Source: Hydrogenophilales bacterium
GTDB taxonomy: Bacteria > Pseudomonadota > Gammaproteobacteria > Burkholderiales > Thiobacillaceae
Length of the DNA stretch: 64,000 bases
Assembly: GCA_016719465.1 (NCBI GenBank)
Contig: JADJYY010000012.1
Span: 62,001-126,000 of the forward strand
Direction of reading: 5' to 3'
Shown here: piece by piece, positions 41,563 to 50,510 of the stretch
How the letters are laid out: each line of letters opens with the position of its first letter
Numbering within the stretch: the stretch's first letter is position 1
The notes under the pieces: model-generated
Seen by the model: only the letters and a program-made list of their open reading frames with translations
What the model was told of the DNA's origin: nothing
The model's database searches: none
Position numbers and translations under genes: made by a program

Positions 41563-42186
41563 ATGGAATTCAAGAGCCTCGTTTTCTACTTCCTCTCCAC
41601 CATCCTGGTGCTGGCGGCCCTGCGCGTCATCACCGCGCGCAACCCGGTGCATTCCGCCCTGGCCCTGGTGCTGGCCTTCTTCACCGGCGCCGGCCTGTGG
41701 CTGCTGCTGGAAGCGGAGTTCCTGGCCATCACCCTGGTGCTGGTCTACATCGGCGCGGTCATGGTGCTGTTCCTGTTCGTGGTGATGATGCTGGACATCA
41801 ACCTGGAGGAACTGCGCAAGGGCTTCTGGAGCTACCTGCCGGCGGGCCTGCTGGTGGCGGGCCTGATGGTGGTGGAAATGGTCATGGTGCTGGGCGGCAA
41901 GGACCTGGGCCTGGGCACCCCCGCGCCCCATGGCGCCGACTACAGCAACATCAAGGAACTGGGCCGCCTGCTTTACACCGACTACGTCTACCCCTTCGAA
42001 CTGGCCGCCGTGCTGCTGCTGGTGGCCATGGTGGCGGCCATCGCCCTGACCCACCGCAAGCGCGGCGACACCCGGCAGATGAATCCGGCTGACCAGGTGA
42101 AGGTCAAGCGCGCCGACCGCATCCGCATGGTGTCCATGAAGCCGGTTAAACCCGAGCCGCCCAAGTCCGACGAGGATGAAGAATGA
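41563..42186 (+). CDS. nuoJ: NADH-quinone oxidoreductase subunit J
   Basis: This membrane subunit of 207 residues has five transmembrane segments, with the pi-bulge helix region LVLVYIGAVMVLFLFVVMML. The tail is charged and cytoplasmic. It overlaps nuoK by 4 bp (ATGA). Confidence 0.95.
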   Translation: MEFKSLVFYFLSTILVLAALRVITARNPVHSALALVLAFFTGAGLWLLLEAEFLAITLVLVYIGAVMVLFLFVVMMLDINLEELRKGFWSYLPAGLLVAGLMVVEMVMVLGGKDLGLGTPAPHGADYSNIKELGRLLYTDYVYPFELAAVLLLVAMVAAIALTHRKRGDTRQMNPADQVKVKRADRIRMVSMKPVKPEPPKSDEDEE

Positions 42187-42488
42187 TCGGCCTGAACCAT
42201 TACCTGATCCTGGGTTCCATCCTGTTCGCCATCAGCGTGGTGGGCATCTTCCTGAACCGGAAGAACGTGATCATCCTGCTCATGGCCATCGAACTCATGC
42301 TGCTGGCGGTGAACACCAACTTCATCGCCTTCGCCCGCTACCTGGACGACACCGCCGGCCAGGTGTTCGTGTTCTTCATCCTCACCGTGGCGGCGGCGGA
42401 ATCCGCCATCGGCCTGGCCATCCTGGTGGTGCTGTTCCGCAGCATGCGCACCATCAACGTGGACGACCTGGATCGGTTGAAGGGCTGA
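42183..42488 (+). CDS. nuoK: NADH-quinone oxidoreductase subunit K
   Basis: This 101-residue antiporter-like membrane subunit has three transmembrane helices. The conserved Glu residues lie in LMAIELMLLAVN and in the ILTVAAAESAIGLAI segment. It is followed, unusually, by a two-gene MNT-HEPN module instead of nuoL. Confidence 0.96.
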   Translation: MIGLNHYLILGSILFAISVVGIFLNRKNVIILLMAIELMLLAVNTNFIAFARYLDDTAGQVFVFFILTVAAAESAIGLAILVVLFRSMRTINVDDLDRLKG

Positions 42489-42489
42489 G

Positions 42490-42807
42490 ATGCTGAGCCA
42501 AACCACCCTCCAGGAAGCCGCCCGCGTTTTGGGCGAGGCCGCGCGGCCGGCCAGGGTGATCCTGTTCGGCTCCTATGCGCGGGGCGACGCCGACGAGGGG
42601 TCGGACGTGGATTTCCTGGTGATCGAGCCGGAGGTCGCGCATCCGGGGGAAGAGGCGGTGCGCCTGTACCGGGCCTTGCGCCCCCTGCGCCTGCCAGCGG
42701 ATGTGCTGGTGTACTCCCAGGCCGAGGTGGAACGCCGGCGCGACTGGTGTTCCAGCGCGGTGTACTGGGCCATGCGCGAGGGCAAGGTGTTGTATGAGGC
42801 CGCATGA
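42490..42807 (+). CDS. MNT-type minimal nucleotidyltransferase (antitoxin candidate)
   Basis: The 105-residue protein belongs to the polymerase-beta-like minimal nucleotidyltransferases. The active-site motif GS-x10-D-x-D is complete (GSYARGDADEGSDVDFLVIE near residue 29). In MNT/HEPN pairs such enzymes can neutralise the HEPN partner by nucleotidylation or AMPylation. It starts one base after the nuoK stop and overlaps the HEPN gene by 14 bp, so it is embedded in the nuo transcript. It is absent from usual nuo operons. Confidence 0.85.
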   Translation: MLSQTTLQEAARVLGEAARPARVILFGSYARGDADEGSDVDFLVIEPEVAHPGEEAVRLYRALRPLRLPADVLVYSQAEVERRRDWCSSAVYWAMREGKVLYEAA

Positions 42808-43192
42808 AAATGAAGCGCGAACCATGTTGCGTCTGGCCGGACAGGATCTTGAAATCCTGCGCCTCATCCTGGACGCGCCTCAGATCGAAATCCATGGCCT
42901 GTGCTTCCACGCCCAGCAATGTGTGGAAAAGGCATTGAAGGCAATGTTGGCGATGCGCGGCGCGGTTTATCAGCGGACACACAACCTGGCTACTCTGGCG
43001 GACACCCTGGCCGACCTGGGCCTGAAAACACCCGTGGACGCGGAAATCCTGCTTCGCCTCAATCCCTGTGCCGTGAACTTTCGCTACGACGATATGGAAA
43101 TCCCCACCTTTAGCCGCCAGGAAGTCATGACGATCGCCCGGACTATCCTGGACTGGGCCAACGCGGAAGCCGCCGCGAGCCGCGAAGGTTGA
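42794..43192 (+). CDS. HEPN-domain protein (toxin or substrate-binding partner of MNT)
   Basis: The 132-residue helical protein looks like the HEPN family that pairs with MNT proteins (MLRLAGQDLEILRLIL, FHAQQCVEKALKAMLAMRG, RTHNLATLADTLADLG). I see no clear R-x4-6-H ribonuclease motif, so toxicity is uncertain. The start is ATG 42794, inside the end of the MNT gene. Its stop lies 5 nt before the nuoL start. It is probably translated from the nuo mRNA. Confidence 0.8.
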   Translation: MRPHENEARTMLRLAGQDLEILRLILDAPQIEIHGLCFHAQQCVEKALKAMLAMRGAVYQRTHNLATLADTLADLGLKTPVDAEILLRLNPCAVNFRYDDMEIPTFSRQEVMTIARTILDWANAEAAASREG

Positions 43193-43197
43193 CACCC

Positions 43198-45210
43198 ATG
43201 GACATGCAATCCCTCTACCTCATCGTGCCCCTGGCCCCCCTGGCCGGCGCCGTCATCGCCGGCCTGTTCGGCAAGGCCATCGGCCGCGCCGGCGCCCACG
43301 TGGTCACCATCCTGGGCGTGGCGATTTCCTTCCTGGTTTCCCTGGTGATCTTCCAGGACGTGCAGGGGGGCAATACCTACAACGGCCCGGTGTACACCTG
43401 GCTCACCTCCGGCGACATTTCCCTGGAGATCGGCTTCCTCATCGACAAGCTCACCGTGTTGATGATGCTGGTGGTGACCTTCGTGTCGCTGATGGTGCAC
43501 ATCTACACCATCGGCTACATGGCCGACGATCCGGGCTACCAGCGCTTCTTCAGCTACATCTCCCTGTTCACCTTCTCCATGCTCATGCTGGTGATGTCGA
43601 ACAATTTCCTCCAGTTGTTCTTCGGCTGGGAGGCGGTGGGCCTGGTGTCCTACCTGCTGATCGGTTTCTGGTACACGCGGGAAACCGCCATCTACGCCAA
43701 CCTGAAGGCTTTTCTTGTAAACCGCGTCGGTGATTTTGGATTTCTACTTGGCATCGGCCTGGTGCTGGCCCACTTCGGCACCCTGGATTACGCCCAGGTG
43801 TTCCAGAAGGCGCCGGAACTGGCCAACCACACCATCACCCTGTGGGAAGGCCACACCTGGAGCCTGATGGCGGTGATCTGCATCCTGCTGTTCATCGGCG
43901 CCATGGGCAAGTCGGCCCAGTTCCCGCTGCACGTGTGGCTGCCGGATTCCATGGAAGGCCCCACCCCCATCTCCGCCCTGATCCACGCGGCGACCATGGT
44001 GACGGCGGGCATCTTCATGGTGGCGCGCATGTCGCCCCTGTTCGAGCTGTCCGATACCGCGCTGTCCTTCGTCATGGTGATCGGCGCCATCACCGCCCTG
44101 TTCATGGGCTTCCTGGGCGTGATCCAGAACGACATCAAGCGGGTGGTGGCGTACTCGACGCTCTCCCAGCTGGGCTACATGACCGTGGCCCTGGGCGCCT
44201 CCGCCTACGGCGTGGCCATCTTCCACCTGATGACCCACGCCTTCTTCAAGGCCCTGCTGTTCCTGGCCGCGGGCAGTGTGATCATCGGCATGCACCACGA
44301 CCAGGACATCCGCAACATGGGCGGCCTGCGCAAGTACATGCCCATCACCTGGATCACCTCCCTGATCGGTTCCCTGGCCCTGATCGGCACGCCTTTCCTG
44401 GCGGGCTTCTACTCCAAGGACTCCATCATCGAGGCGGTGAAGTTCTCCCACCTGGCCGGTTCCGGCTTCGCCTACTTCGCCGTGACCCTGGGGGTGTTCG
44501 TCACCGCCTTCTATTCCTTCCGCATGTATTTCCTGGTGTTCCACGGCAAGGAGCGCTTCAAGTGCGCCCACGACACCCACGACCACGAGGCGGACAAGGA
44601 CGGCGATGCCCACGGCCATCACCATGGCGGCCATAGCTGCCCCCACGAGACACCCTGGGTGGTGACCTTGCCGCTGATCCTGCTCGCCATCCCATCCGTC
44701 GCCATCGGCTATCTGGCCATCGAGCCCCTGCTGTTCGGCGGCTGGTTCGGCCCCGCCATCCAGGTCAACGAAAACCACGGCGCCATGGTCGAACTGGCCC
44801 ACCATTTCCACGGCGCCGCCGCCATGGGCCTGCATGCGCTGATGACCCCGCCGTTCTGGCTGGCCGTGGCCGGCGTCGGGTTGTCCTGGTTCTTCTACCT
44901 GAAGCGGCCCGACATTCCCGCCGCCATCCAGAAGCGTTTCGGCCTGATCTACCGCATCCTGGAAAAGAAATACGGCTTCGACGATTTCAACGACTGGTTC
45001 TTCGCCGGCGGCGCCCGCTTCCTGGGCGGCAGGTTCTGGCGCTGGGGCGACGTGGGCGCCATCGACGGCGTCATGGTCAACGGCACGGCGCGTTTGGTCG
45101 GCCATATCGCCAGCGTCGTGCGCCATCTGCAAACCGGTTACATCTACCACTATGCCTTCGCGATGATCGTGGGTGTGCTGCTCCTGGCCACCTGGTTCGC
45201 GCGGGGATGA
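43198..45210 (+). CDS. nuoL: NADH-quinone oxidoreductase subunit L
   Basis: This large antiporter-like proton-pumping subunit of 670 residues has about 16 transmembrane helices. The conserved parts include FFGWEAVGLVSYLLIGFW, KSAQFPLHVWLPDSMEGPTP and LIHAATMVTAGIFM. A His-rich loop (HDTHDHEADKDGDAHGHHHG) lies near residue 455-480. The start is ATG 43198, with AAGG upstream inside the HEPN stop region; TTG 43189 is an alternative. Confidence 0.95.
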   Translation: MDMQSLYLIVPLAPLAGAVIAGLFGKAIGRAGAHVVTILGVAISFLVSLVIFQDVQGGNTYNGPVYTWLTSGDISLEIGFLIDKLTVLMMLVVTFVSLMVHIYTIGYMADDPGYQRFFSYISLFTFSMLMLVMSNNFLQLFFGWEAVGLVSYLLIGFWYTRETAIYANLKAFLVNRVGDFGFLLGIGLVLAHFGTLDYAQVFQKAPELANHTITLWEGHTWSLMAVICILLFIGAMGKSAQFPLHVWLPDSMEGPTPISALIHAATMVTAGIFMVARMSPLFELSDTALSFVMVIGAITALFMGFLGVIQNDIKRVVAYSTLSQLGYMTVALGASAYGVAIFHLMTHAFFKALLFLAAGSVIIGMHHDQDIRNMGGLRKYMPITWITSLIGSLALIGTPFLAGFYSKDSIIEAVKFSHLAGSGFAYFAVTLGVFVTAFYSFRMYFLVFHGKERFKCAHDTHDHEADKDGDAHGHHHGGHSCPHETPWVVTLPLILLAIPSVAIGYLAIEPLLFGGWFGPAIQVNENHGAMVELAHHFHGAAAMGLHALMTPPFWLAVAGVGLSWFFYLKRPDIPAAIQKRFGLIYRILEKKYGFDDFNDWFFAGGARFLGGRFWRWGDVGAIDGVMVNGTARLVGHIASVVRHLQTGYIYHYAFAMIVGVLLLATWFARG

Positions 45211-45222
45211 GGATAAATACGC

Positions 45223-46713
45223 ATGTTTGAAGGGATCGGCCTGATCAGCCTCGCCATCTGGGTGCCCATCCTGGCCGGGGTGCTCATCCTCGTCACGGGG
45301 GGCGACAAGAACGCCGATGGCCAGCGCACCCTGGCCCTGATCGGCTCCGTGCTGGGCTTCCTGGTGGCCATTCCCCTGTGGACCGGCTTCGATGCGTCCA
45401 CGTCCGCCATGCAGTTCGGGGAAGCGGCCGAGTGGGTGCCCATGTTCAACATCCATTACCGCCTGGGCGTGGACGGCATCTCCATGCCCTTCATCCTGCT
45501 CAACAGCTTCACCACCGTGCTGGTGGTGCTGGCCGGCTGGGAGGTGATCAAGGACAAGGTGGCCCAGTACATGGCCGCCTTCCTGATCCAGTCCGGCCTG
45601 TTGAACGGCGTGTTCGGCGCCCTGGACGGGGTGCTGTTCTATGTGTTCTTCGAGGCCATGCTGATCCCCCTGTACCTGATCATCGGTATGTGGGGCGGCC
45701 CCAACCGGGTCTACGCGGCCATCAAGTTCTTCCTCTATACCCTGCTCGGCTCCCTGCTCATGCTGGTGGCCCTGGTCTACCTCTACTTCCAGAGTGGCGG
45801 CAGCTTCGAGATCCTGACCTGGCACAAGCTGCCCCTGGCGATGACCGCCCAGATCCTGCTGTTCGTGGCCTTCTTCTTCGCATTCGCGGTGAAGGTGCCC
45901 ATGTGGCCGGTGCACACCTGGTTGCCGGACGCCCACGTGGAAGCCCCCACCGGCGGTTCCGTGGTGCTGGCGGCCATCACCCTGAAGGTGGGCGCCTACG
46001 GTTTCCTGCGCTTCATCCTGCCCATCGTGCCGGATGCCGCCCATGAACTGACCTGGCTCATCGTCACCCTGTCCCTCATCGCCGTGGTCTACATCGGCCT
46101 GGTGGCCCTGGTGCAGGCGGACATGAAGAAACTCATCGCCTATTCGTCCATCGCCCACATGGGCTTCGTCACTCTGGGCTTCTTCCTGTTCAACCCCCTG
46201 GGTGTCGAGGGCGGCCTGATTCAGATGATCTCCCATGGCTTCGTCTCCGCCGCCATGTTCCTGTGCGTGGGGGTCATGTACGACCGGGTGCATTCGCGCC
46301 AGATCGCCGACTACGGCGGCGTGGCCAACACCATGCCGCGCTTCGCCGCCTTCTTCATGCTGTTCGCCATGGCCAACGCGGGCCTTCCGGCCACCTCCGG
46401 CTTCGTCGGCGAATTCATGGTGGTGCTGGGCGCGGTGCAGGTGAATTTCTGGTGGGCCTTCCTGGCCGCCACCACCCTGATCTTCGGCGCCGCCTACACC
46501 CTGTGGATGGTCAAGCGGGTGGTGTTCGGGCCGGTGGCCAACGCGCACGTGGCCGGGATGAAGGACATCAACTCCCGCGAATTCGTGGTTCTCGGCCTGC
46601 TGGCGCTATGCGTGCTGGGCATGGGCGTGTATCCCCTGCCTTTCACCGAGGTCATGCACGCGTCCGTGAACAACCTGCTGGAACACGTGGCCCACAGCAA
46701 GCTGGCGTATTGA
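45223..46713 (+). CDS. nuoM: NADH-quinone oxidoreductase subunit M
   Basis: This antiporter-like proton-pumping subunit has 496 residues. Key residues lie in FFEAMLIPLYLIIGMWGG (Glu), AFAVKVPMWPVHTWLPDAHVEAP (Lys) and LIAYSSIAHMGFV. It lies 12 nt after nuoL. Confidence 0.97.
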   Translation: MFEGIGLISLAIWVPILAGVLILVTGGDKNADGQRTLALIGSVLGFLVAIPLWTGFDASTSAMQFGEAAEWVPMFNIHYRLGVDGISMPFILLNSFTTVLVVLAGWEVIKDKVAQYMAAFLIQSGLLNGVFGALDGVLFYVFFEAMLIPLYLIIGMWGGPNRVYAAIKFFLYTLLGSLLMLVALVYLYFQSGGSFEILTWHKLPLAMTAQILLFVAFFFAFAVKVPMWPVHTWLPDAHVEAPTGGSVVLAAITLKVGAYGFLRFILPIVPDAAHELTWLIVTLSLIAVVYIGLVALVQADMKKLIAYSSIAHMGFVTLGFFLFNPLGVEGGLIQMISHGFVSAAMFLCVGVMYDRVHSRQIADYGGVANTMPRFAAFFMLFAMANAGLPATSGFVGEFMVVLGAVQVNFWWAFLAATTLIFGAAYTLWMVKRVVFGPVANAHVAGMKDINSREFVVLGLLALCVLGMGVYPLPFTEVMHASVNNLLEHVAHSKLAY

Positions 46714-46729
46714 GCGAGAAGAACCTTCC

Positions 46730-48175
46730 ATGATGTTTCCCGTTCCCGACCTCCTCCCCGCCCTGCCCGAGATTTTCGTGCTGGGCATGGCCTGCGCCAT
46801 TCTCCTGGTGGATGTGTTCACCAGGGAACGCAACTACGCCTATGTGCTGACCCTGGCCACCCTGCTCGGCGCGGCGGCCATCACCGTCTTCACCAGCGTG
46901 CCCCAGGTGCAGACCACCTTCGGTGGCCAGTTCATCGACGACGCCATGGGTGACGTGCTCAAGCTGATGGCCTACCTGGCCGCCATGACCGCCGTGGTCT
47001 ACTCGCGCAATTACCTGGGCGAGCGCGGCCTGTTCAAGGGCGAATTCTTCGTGCTGGCCCTGTTCGCCGTGCTGGGCATGATGGTCATGATCTCGGCCAA
47101 CCATTTCCTGGTGCTCTACGTGGGCCTGGAATTGTTGTCTCTCTCTCTCTACGCCATGGTCGCCCTGCAACGGGAATCGAAGCAGGCCACCGAGGCGGCC
47201 ATGAAGTACTTCGTGCTGGGGGCCCTGGCTTCCGGCCTGCTGCTCTATGGCATGTCCATGCTCTACGGCCTTACCGGTACGCTTGAACTGCCCAGGATGG
47301 CGGCCATCCTCCAGGACGGCGTGAAGGACACCATGATCCTGGCCTTCGGCATCGTGTTCATCGTCGCCGGCCTGGGCTTCAAGCTGGGCGTGGCGCCCTT
47401 CCACATGTGGGTGCCGGACATCTACCAGGGCGCGCCTTCCGCGGTGACCCTGTTCATCGGTACCGCGCCCAAGCTGGCCGCCTTCGCCTTCACCATGCGC
47501 CTGCTGGTGGACGGCCTGCATCCCGCGGTGGGCGACTGGCAGGGCATGCTGGCGATCATGGCGGTCCTGTCCCTGGCCATCGGCAACCTGGCGGCCATCA
47601 TGCAGACCAACATCAAGCGCATGCTGGCCTACTCCACCATCTCCCACATGGGTTTCCTGCTGCTGGGCATCCTGTCCGGCACCTTCGCCGGCTATTCCGC
47701 CGCCATGTTCTACGTCATCGCCTATGTGCTCATGAGCCTGGGCAGCTTCGGCCTGGTGGTCTACCTGTCCCAGAACGGCCTGGAAGCCGAGCACCTGGAC
47801 GACTTCAAGGGCCTCAACAGCCGCCATCCCTGGCTCGCCGCCCTGATGGCCATCCTCATGTTCTCCATGGCCGGCATTCCCCCCTTCGTCGGCTTCTACG
47901 CCAAGCTCGCCATCCTGCAATCCCTGGTGGGCGCGGGCTTCCTCTGGCTGGCCGTGGTGGCGGTGATGTTCTCCCTGATCGGCGCGTTCTATTACCTGCG
48001 CGTGGTCAAGATCCTCTACTTCGACGCACCCAGGGCGGATGCGCCGGCCATGACGCCGGCCTTCGACATCCAGGCGCTGCTGTCCGCCAACGGCCTGGCG
48101 GTCCTGGCGCTCGGCATCCTGCCCCAGCCCCTCATTACCCTCTGCACCTACGCGATGCAGATGACCTTGCAGTAA
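46730..48175 (+). CDS. nuoN: NADH-quinone oxidoreductase subunit N
   Basis: This is the third antiporter-like subunit and the last nuo gene, 481 residues. GLELLSLSLYAMVALQR, KLGVAPFHMWVPDIYQGAP and MLAYSTISHMGFLLLG are typical. Confidence 0.97.
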   Translation: MMFPVPDLLPALPEIFVLGMACAILLVDVFTRERNYAYVLTLATLLGAAAITVFTSVPQVQTTFGGQFIDDAMGDVLKLMAYLAAMTAVVYSRNYLGERGLFKGEFFVLALFAVLGMMVMISANHFLVLYVGLELLSLSLYAMVALQRESKQATEAAMKYFVLGALASGLLLYGMSMLYGLTGTLELPRMAAILQDGVKDTMILAFGIVFIVAGLGFKLGVAPFHMWVPDIYQGAPSAVTLFIGTAPKLAAFAFTMRLLVDGLHPAVGDWQGMLAIMAVLSLAIGNLAAIMQTNIKRMLAYSTISHMGFLLLGILSGTFAGYSAAMFYVIAYVLMSLGSFGLVVYLSQNGLEAEHLDDFKGLNSRHPWLAALMAILMFSMAGIPPFVGFYAKLAILQSLVGAGFLWLAVVAVMFSLIGAFYYLRVVKILYFDAPRADAPAMTPAFDIQALLSANGLAVLALGILPQPLITLCTYAMQMTLQ

Positions 48176-48287
48176 GCCACCGGCCGCTCGCGCCCACCCG
48201 CCTGTCGTAATCGCCGTCCTGGGACGGCGGCCCACCCGACCATTCGCCTGAAGCCATGATCCGTCGCCTCGAAACCGGCGCGGGGAT

Positions 48288-48315
48288 TCAAGTTCCGCCC
48301 ACGGTTGACCGTTAA
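48288..48315 (+). promoter_or_regulatory. putative sigma-28 (FliA) promoter of the chemoreceptor gene
   Basis: TCAAGTTC (48288-48295), a 12-nt spacer and ACCGTTAA (48308-48315) resemble the flagellar-sigma consensus TAAAGTTT-N11-GCCGATAA (6/8 in each box). The spacer is one base longer than usual. The site is 75 nt before the ATG. Confidence 0.45.
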
Positions 48316-48389
48316 TCAAGTCCGGCGGGCCGCCTGAACGCGCGGCGTCGTCGGGTCGGTCGAACTTTCACCTTTACGTGGGCAGCTTC

Positions 48390-50000
48390 ATGACAAAAGA
48401 CCACCTGTCGGTTCAAGCGAAGATTGTCATCGCCATCACCCTGATCTTCATCGCGGCATTGGCGGCCTCGACCCTGCTCACCGCCCGCAACGAGCGGAAC
48501 CTGGCGGTGGATGTGGGCATGGAAAAGGCGCGGGACCTGGCCCAGTCCTACTTCGACAGCGTCAACACCATGATGCTCACGGGCACCATGGATCAGCGCG
48601 AGAATCTCCGCAAGAAATTCCTGGCGGTGCCGGGCGTTCGGGAAATTCGCATCGTCCATGCACCCGGCAAGCTTGCCGGGGTCGGCACGCATGAAGCCAG
48701 GCCCCAGGACGCCCTGGAAGCGCGCGGCGTGGGCGGCGAGGTGGTCACGGAAGCGGGGCAGGACGGGAATGGCCGCTTCGTGACCGTGGTCAAGCCGTTG
48801 CTGGCCAGCGCCAGCTATCTGGGAACGAACTGCCTGGGCTGCCACCAGCATGCCGAAGGCACGGTTCTCGGTGCGGTGCGGGTGACCTACTCCCTGAGCG
48901 AACTGGACAGCGAATTCAAGCAGAGCCTGTTCCTGGTCGCGGGACTGAACCTGCTCATATCCCTCATCGGCATTGCCCTGGTCATGGCCTTGATGCGCCG
49001 CATCATCGTGATCCCGCTTCTGGGCATGCGCCGCGCCATGCATGACATCGAACAGAATTCCGACCTGGGCCGTCGCCTGGAACTCGACAGGAAAGACGAG
49101 GTCGGCGCCCTTGCGCAAGCCATCAACGGCATGCTGGACAAGTTCAGCGGCAGCCTCGGATTGGTGGCGGACACCACGGGACGCCTCACCACCGCCGCCG
49201 ACCGGGTCGCGGCGGTATCGGAGTTGACCGCCGAGGGGGCGGGCAGGCAATTGCGGGAAAGCGAGGCCACGTCCCGTTCCATCGACGACCTGAGGACCAT
49301 CGCCGGGGAAGTCGGGGCCAGCGCCGCGCGCACGGCCGAGGCGTCGGTGGAGGCCGAGAAGGACGCCGGCCAGAGCACTCAGACCACGCGCGAGGCCATC
49401 TCGGGCATCCTGTCCCTGGTCGGCGAGATCCAGCAGGCGGCCCAGGTCATCGAGGAACTCGACCAGCGCAGCCAGGACGTGAGCAATGTGCTGGATGTCA
49501 TCAAGGGCATCGCCGAGCAGACCAATCTGCTGGCCCTGAACGCGGCCATCGAGGCCGCCCGGGCCGGGGAGATGGGGCGCGGATTCGCCGTGGTGGCCGA
49601 CGAGGTGCGCAAGCTGGCGAATCTTTCCCATCAATCAACCCAGAACATCGAGGGCATCGTCGCCCAGCTCCGCCAGGAGGCCCATCGCGCCGTGCAGGTC
49701 ATGAACCAGGCGCGCGATACCGCGGCCCAGCACAGCCACCAGCTGGAAGATGCGGTGGGCGGCCTGGACCACATCGTGGAAAAGGTGGCGGATATCCGTG
49801 AACTCAACGCCCGGATGGCCGACGCGGTGAGGACCCAGGGGGAGCTGACCGAGAGCGTGGGGCGACGCGTCCTGGACATCAGCCAGGTCGCCGGCCGTAC
49901 CGCCAGCGAGGCGGTGGAAACCCGGGGCGTGAGCGAGGAACTGGTGGCCCTGGCCCGGGAAATGAACGAGCTGCTCGGCCGCTTCAAGCTCGGCCGCTGA
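48390..50000 (+). CDS. methyl-accepting chemotaxis protein with periplasmic c-type heme motif
   Basis: This is a transmembrane chemoreceptor of about 536 residues. Its parts are TM1 (IVIAITLIFIAALAASTLL), a periplasmic sensor of roughly 150 residues with a CxxCH heme-attachment site (CLGCH, residues 148-152), TM2 (LFLVAGLNLLISLIGIALVM), a HAMP domain, and a cytoplasmic signalling hairpin with tip IAEQTNLLALNAAIEAARAGE. The sensor resembles heme-binding DUF3365/Tll0287-like domains. It probably reports redox state, oxygen or NO to CheA/CheW. The start ATG 48390 is preferred to the in-frame GTG 48378. Confidence 0.9.
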   Translation: MTKDHLSVQAKIVIAITLIFIAALAASTLLTARNERNLAVDVGMEKARDLAQSYFDSVNTMMLTGTMDQRENLRKKFLAVPGVREIRIVHAPGKLAGVGTHEARPQDALEARGVGGEVVTEAGQDGNGRFVTVVKPLLASASYLGTNCLGCHQHAEGTVLGAVRVTYSLSELDSEFKQSLFLVAGLNLLISLIGIALVMALMRRIIVIPLLGMRRAMHDIEQNSDLGRRLELDRKDEVGALAQAINGMLDKFSGSLGLVADTTGRLTTAADRVAAVSELTAEGAGRQLRESEATSRSIDDLRTIAGEVGASAARTAEASVEAEKDAGQSTQTTREAISGILSLVGEIQQAAQVIEELDQRSQDVSNVLDVIKGIAEQTNLLALNAAIEAARAGEMGRGFAVVADEVRKLANLSHQSTQNIEGIVAQLRQEAHRAVQVMNQARDTAAQHSHQLEDAVGGLDHIVEKVADIRELNARMADAVRTQGELTESVGRRVLDISQVAGRTASEAVETRGVSEELVALAREMNELLGRFKLGR

Positions 50001-50029
50001 GCCACCGAGCCAGGGGCGTCACTCCCCGA

Positions 50030-50416
50030 TCAGGGCCAGTACCTGGCCTTGTCCGGCAAGATCCAGCGCACGCCGCCACGCGGATCCGCCTTGTCGCCCA
50101 GGTAGCGGGGAATCACGTGGATATGGAGGTGGGGCACGGATTGCCCGCCGGCCTTGCCGTGGTTGATGCCGATGTTGTAGCCATCCGGATGATGGCGCTG
50201 GTCCAGGATTTCCTTGGCCCTGGCCAGGGCTGCCAGCAGGGCGGCCTGTTCCTCCGGCGTGGCCTCGAACAGGGTGGCGAAGTGACGCCGGGGAATGATG
50301 ACGGCATGGCCCGGCGAGACCGGGAAGCCATCCTTGTAGACCACGGTGAGTTCATCCTCGGCCAGGATGCGGGCGGGGTCCAGGACACAGAAGGGGCAGG
50401 GTTTCGCGGAGGTCAT
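50030..50416 (-). CDS. HIT-family nucleotide hydrolase/transferase
   Basis: The protein of about 128 residues has the histidine-triad motif HLHIHVIP. An N-terminal CPFC (zinc-type) pair and NIGINHGKAGGQSVPHLHIH are as in HINT-like HIT proteins that hydrolyse nucleotide phosphoramidates or dinucleotides. The start ATG 50416 (MTSAKPCPFC) is chosen; ATG 50449 would add 11 residues. It is convergent with the chemoreceptor gene and divergent from the helicase gene. Confidence 0.88.
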   Translation of the reverse strand: MTSAKPCPFCVLDPARILAEDELTVVYKDGFPVSPGHAVIIPRRHFATLFEATPEEQAALLAALARAKEILDQRHHPDGYNIGINHGKAGGQSVPHLHIHVIPRYLGDKADPRGGVRWILPDKARYWP

Positions 50417-50510
50417 GGCGGCGCTTTCGAAGACGGGCGATTTTCGCATGTCCGCCCGCGCCCCGACCCTTGCTATGCTTGGCGCTGGATGGAACGCGGG
50501 AGTTGCCGGC

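Noticed and set aside
43744..48319. Two minus-strand frames of 934 and 555 codons opposite nuoL-nuoN
   Set aside because: They are antisense shadows of membrane-protein genes, dominated by His, Gln and Gly codons.
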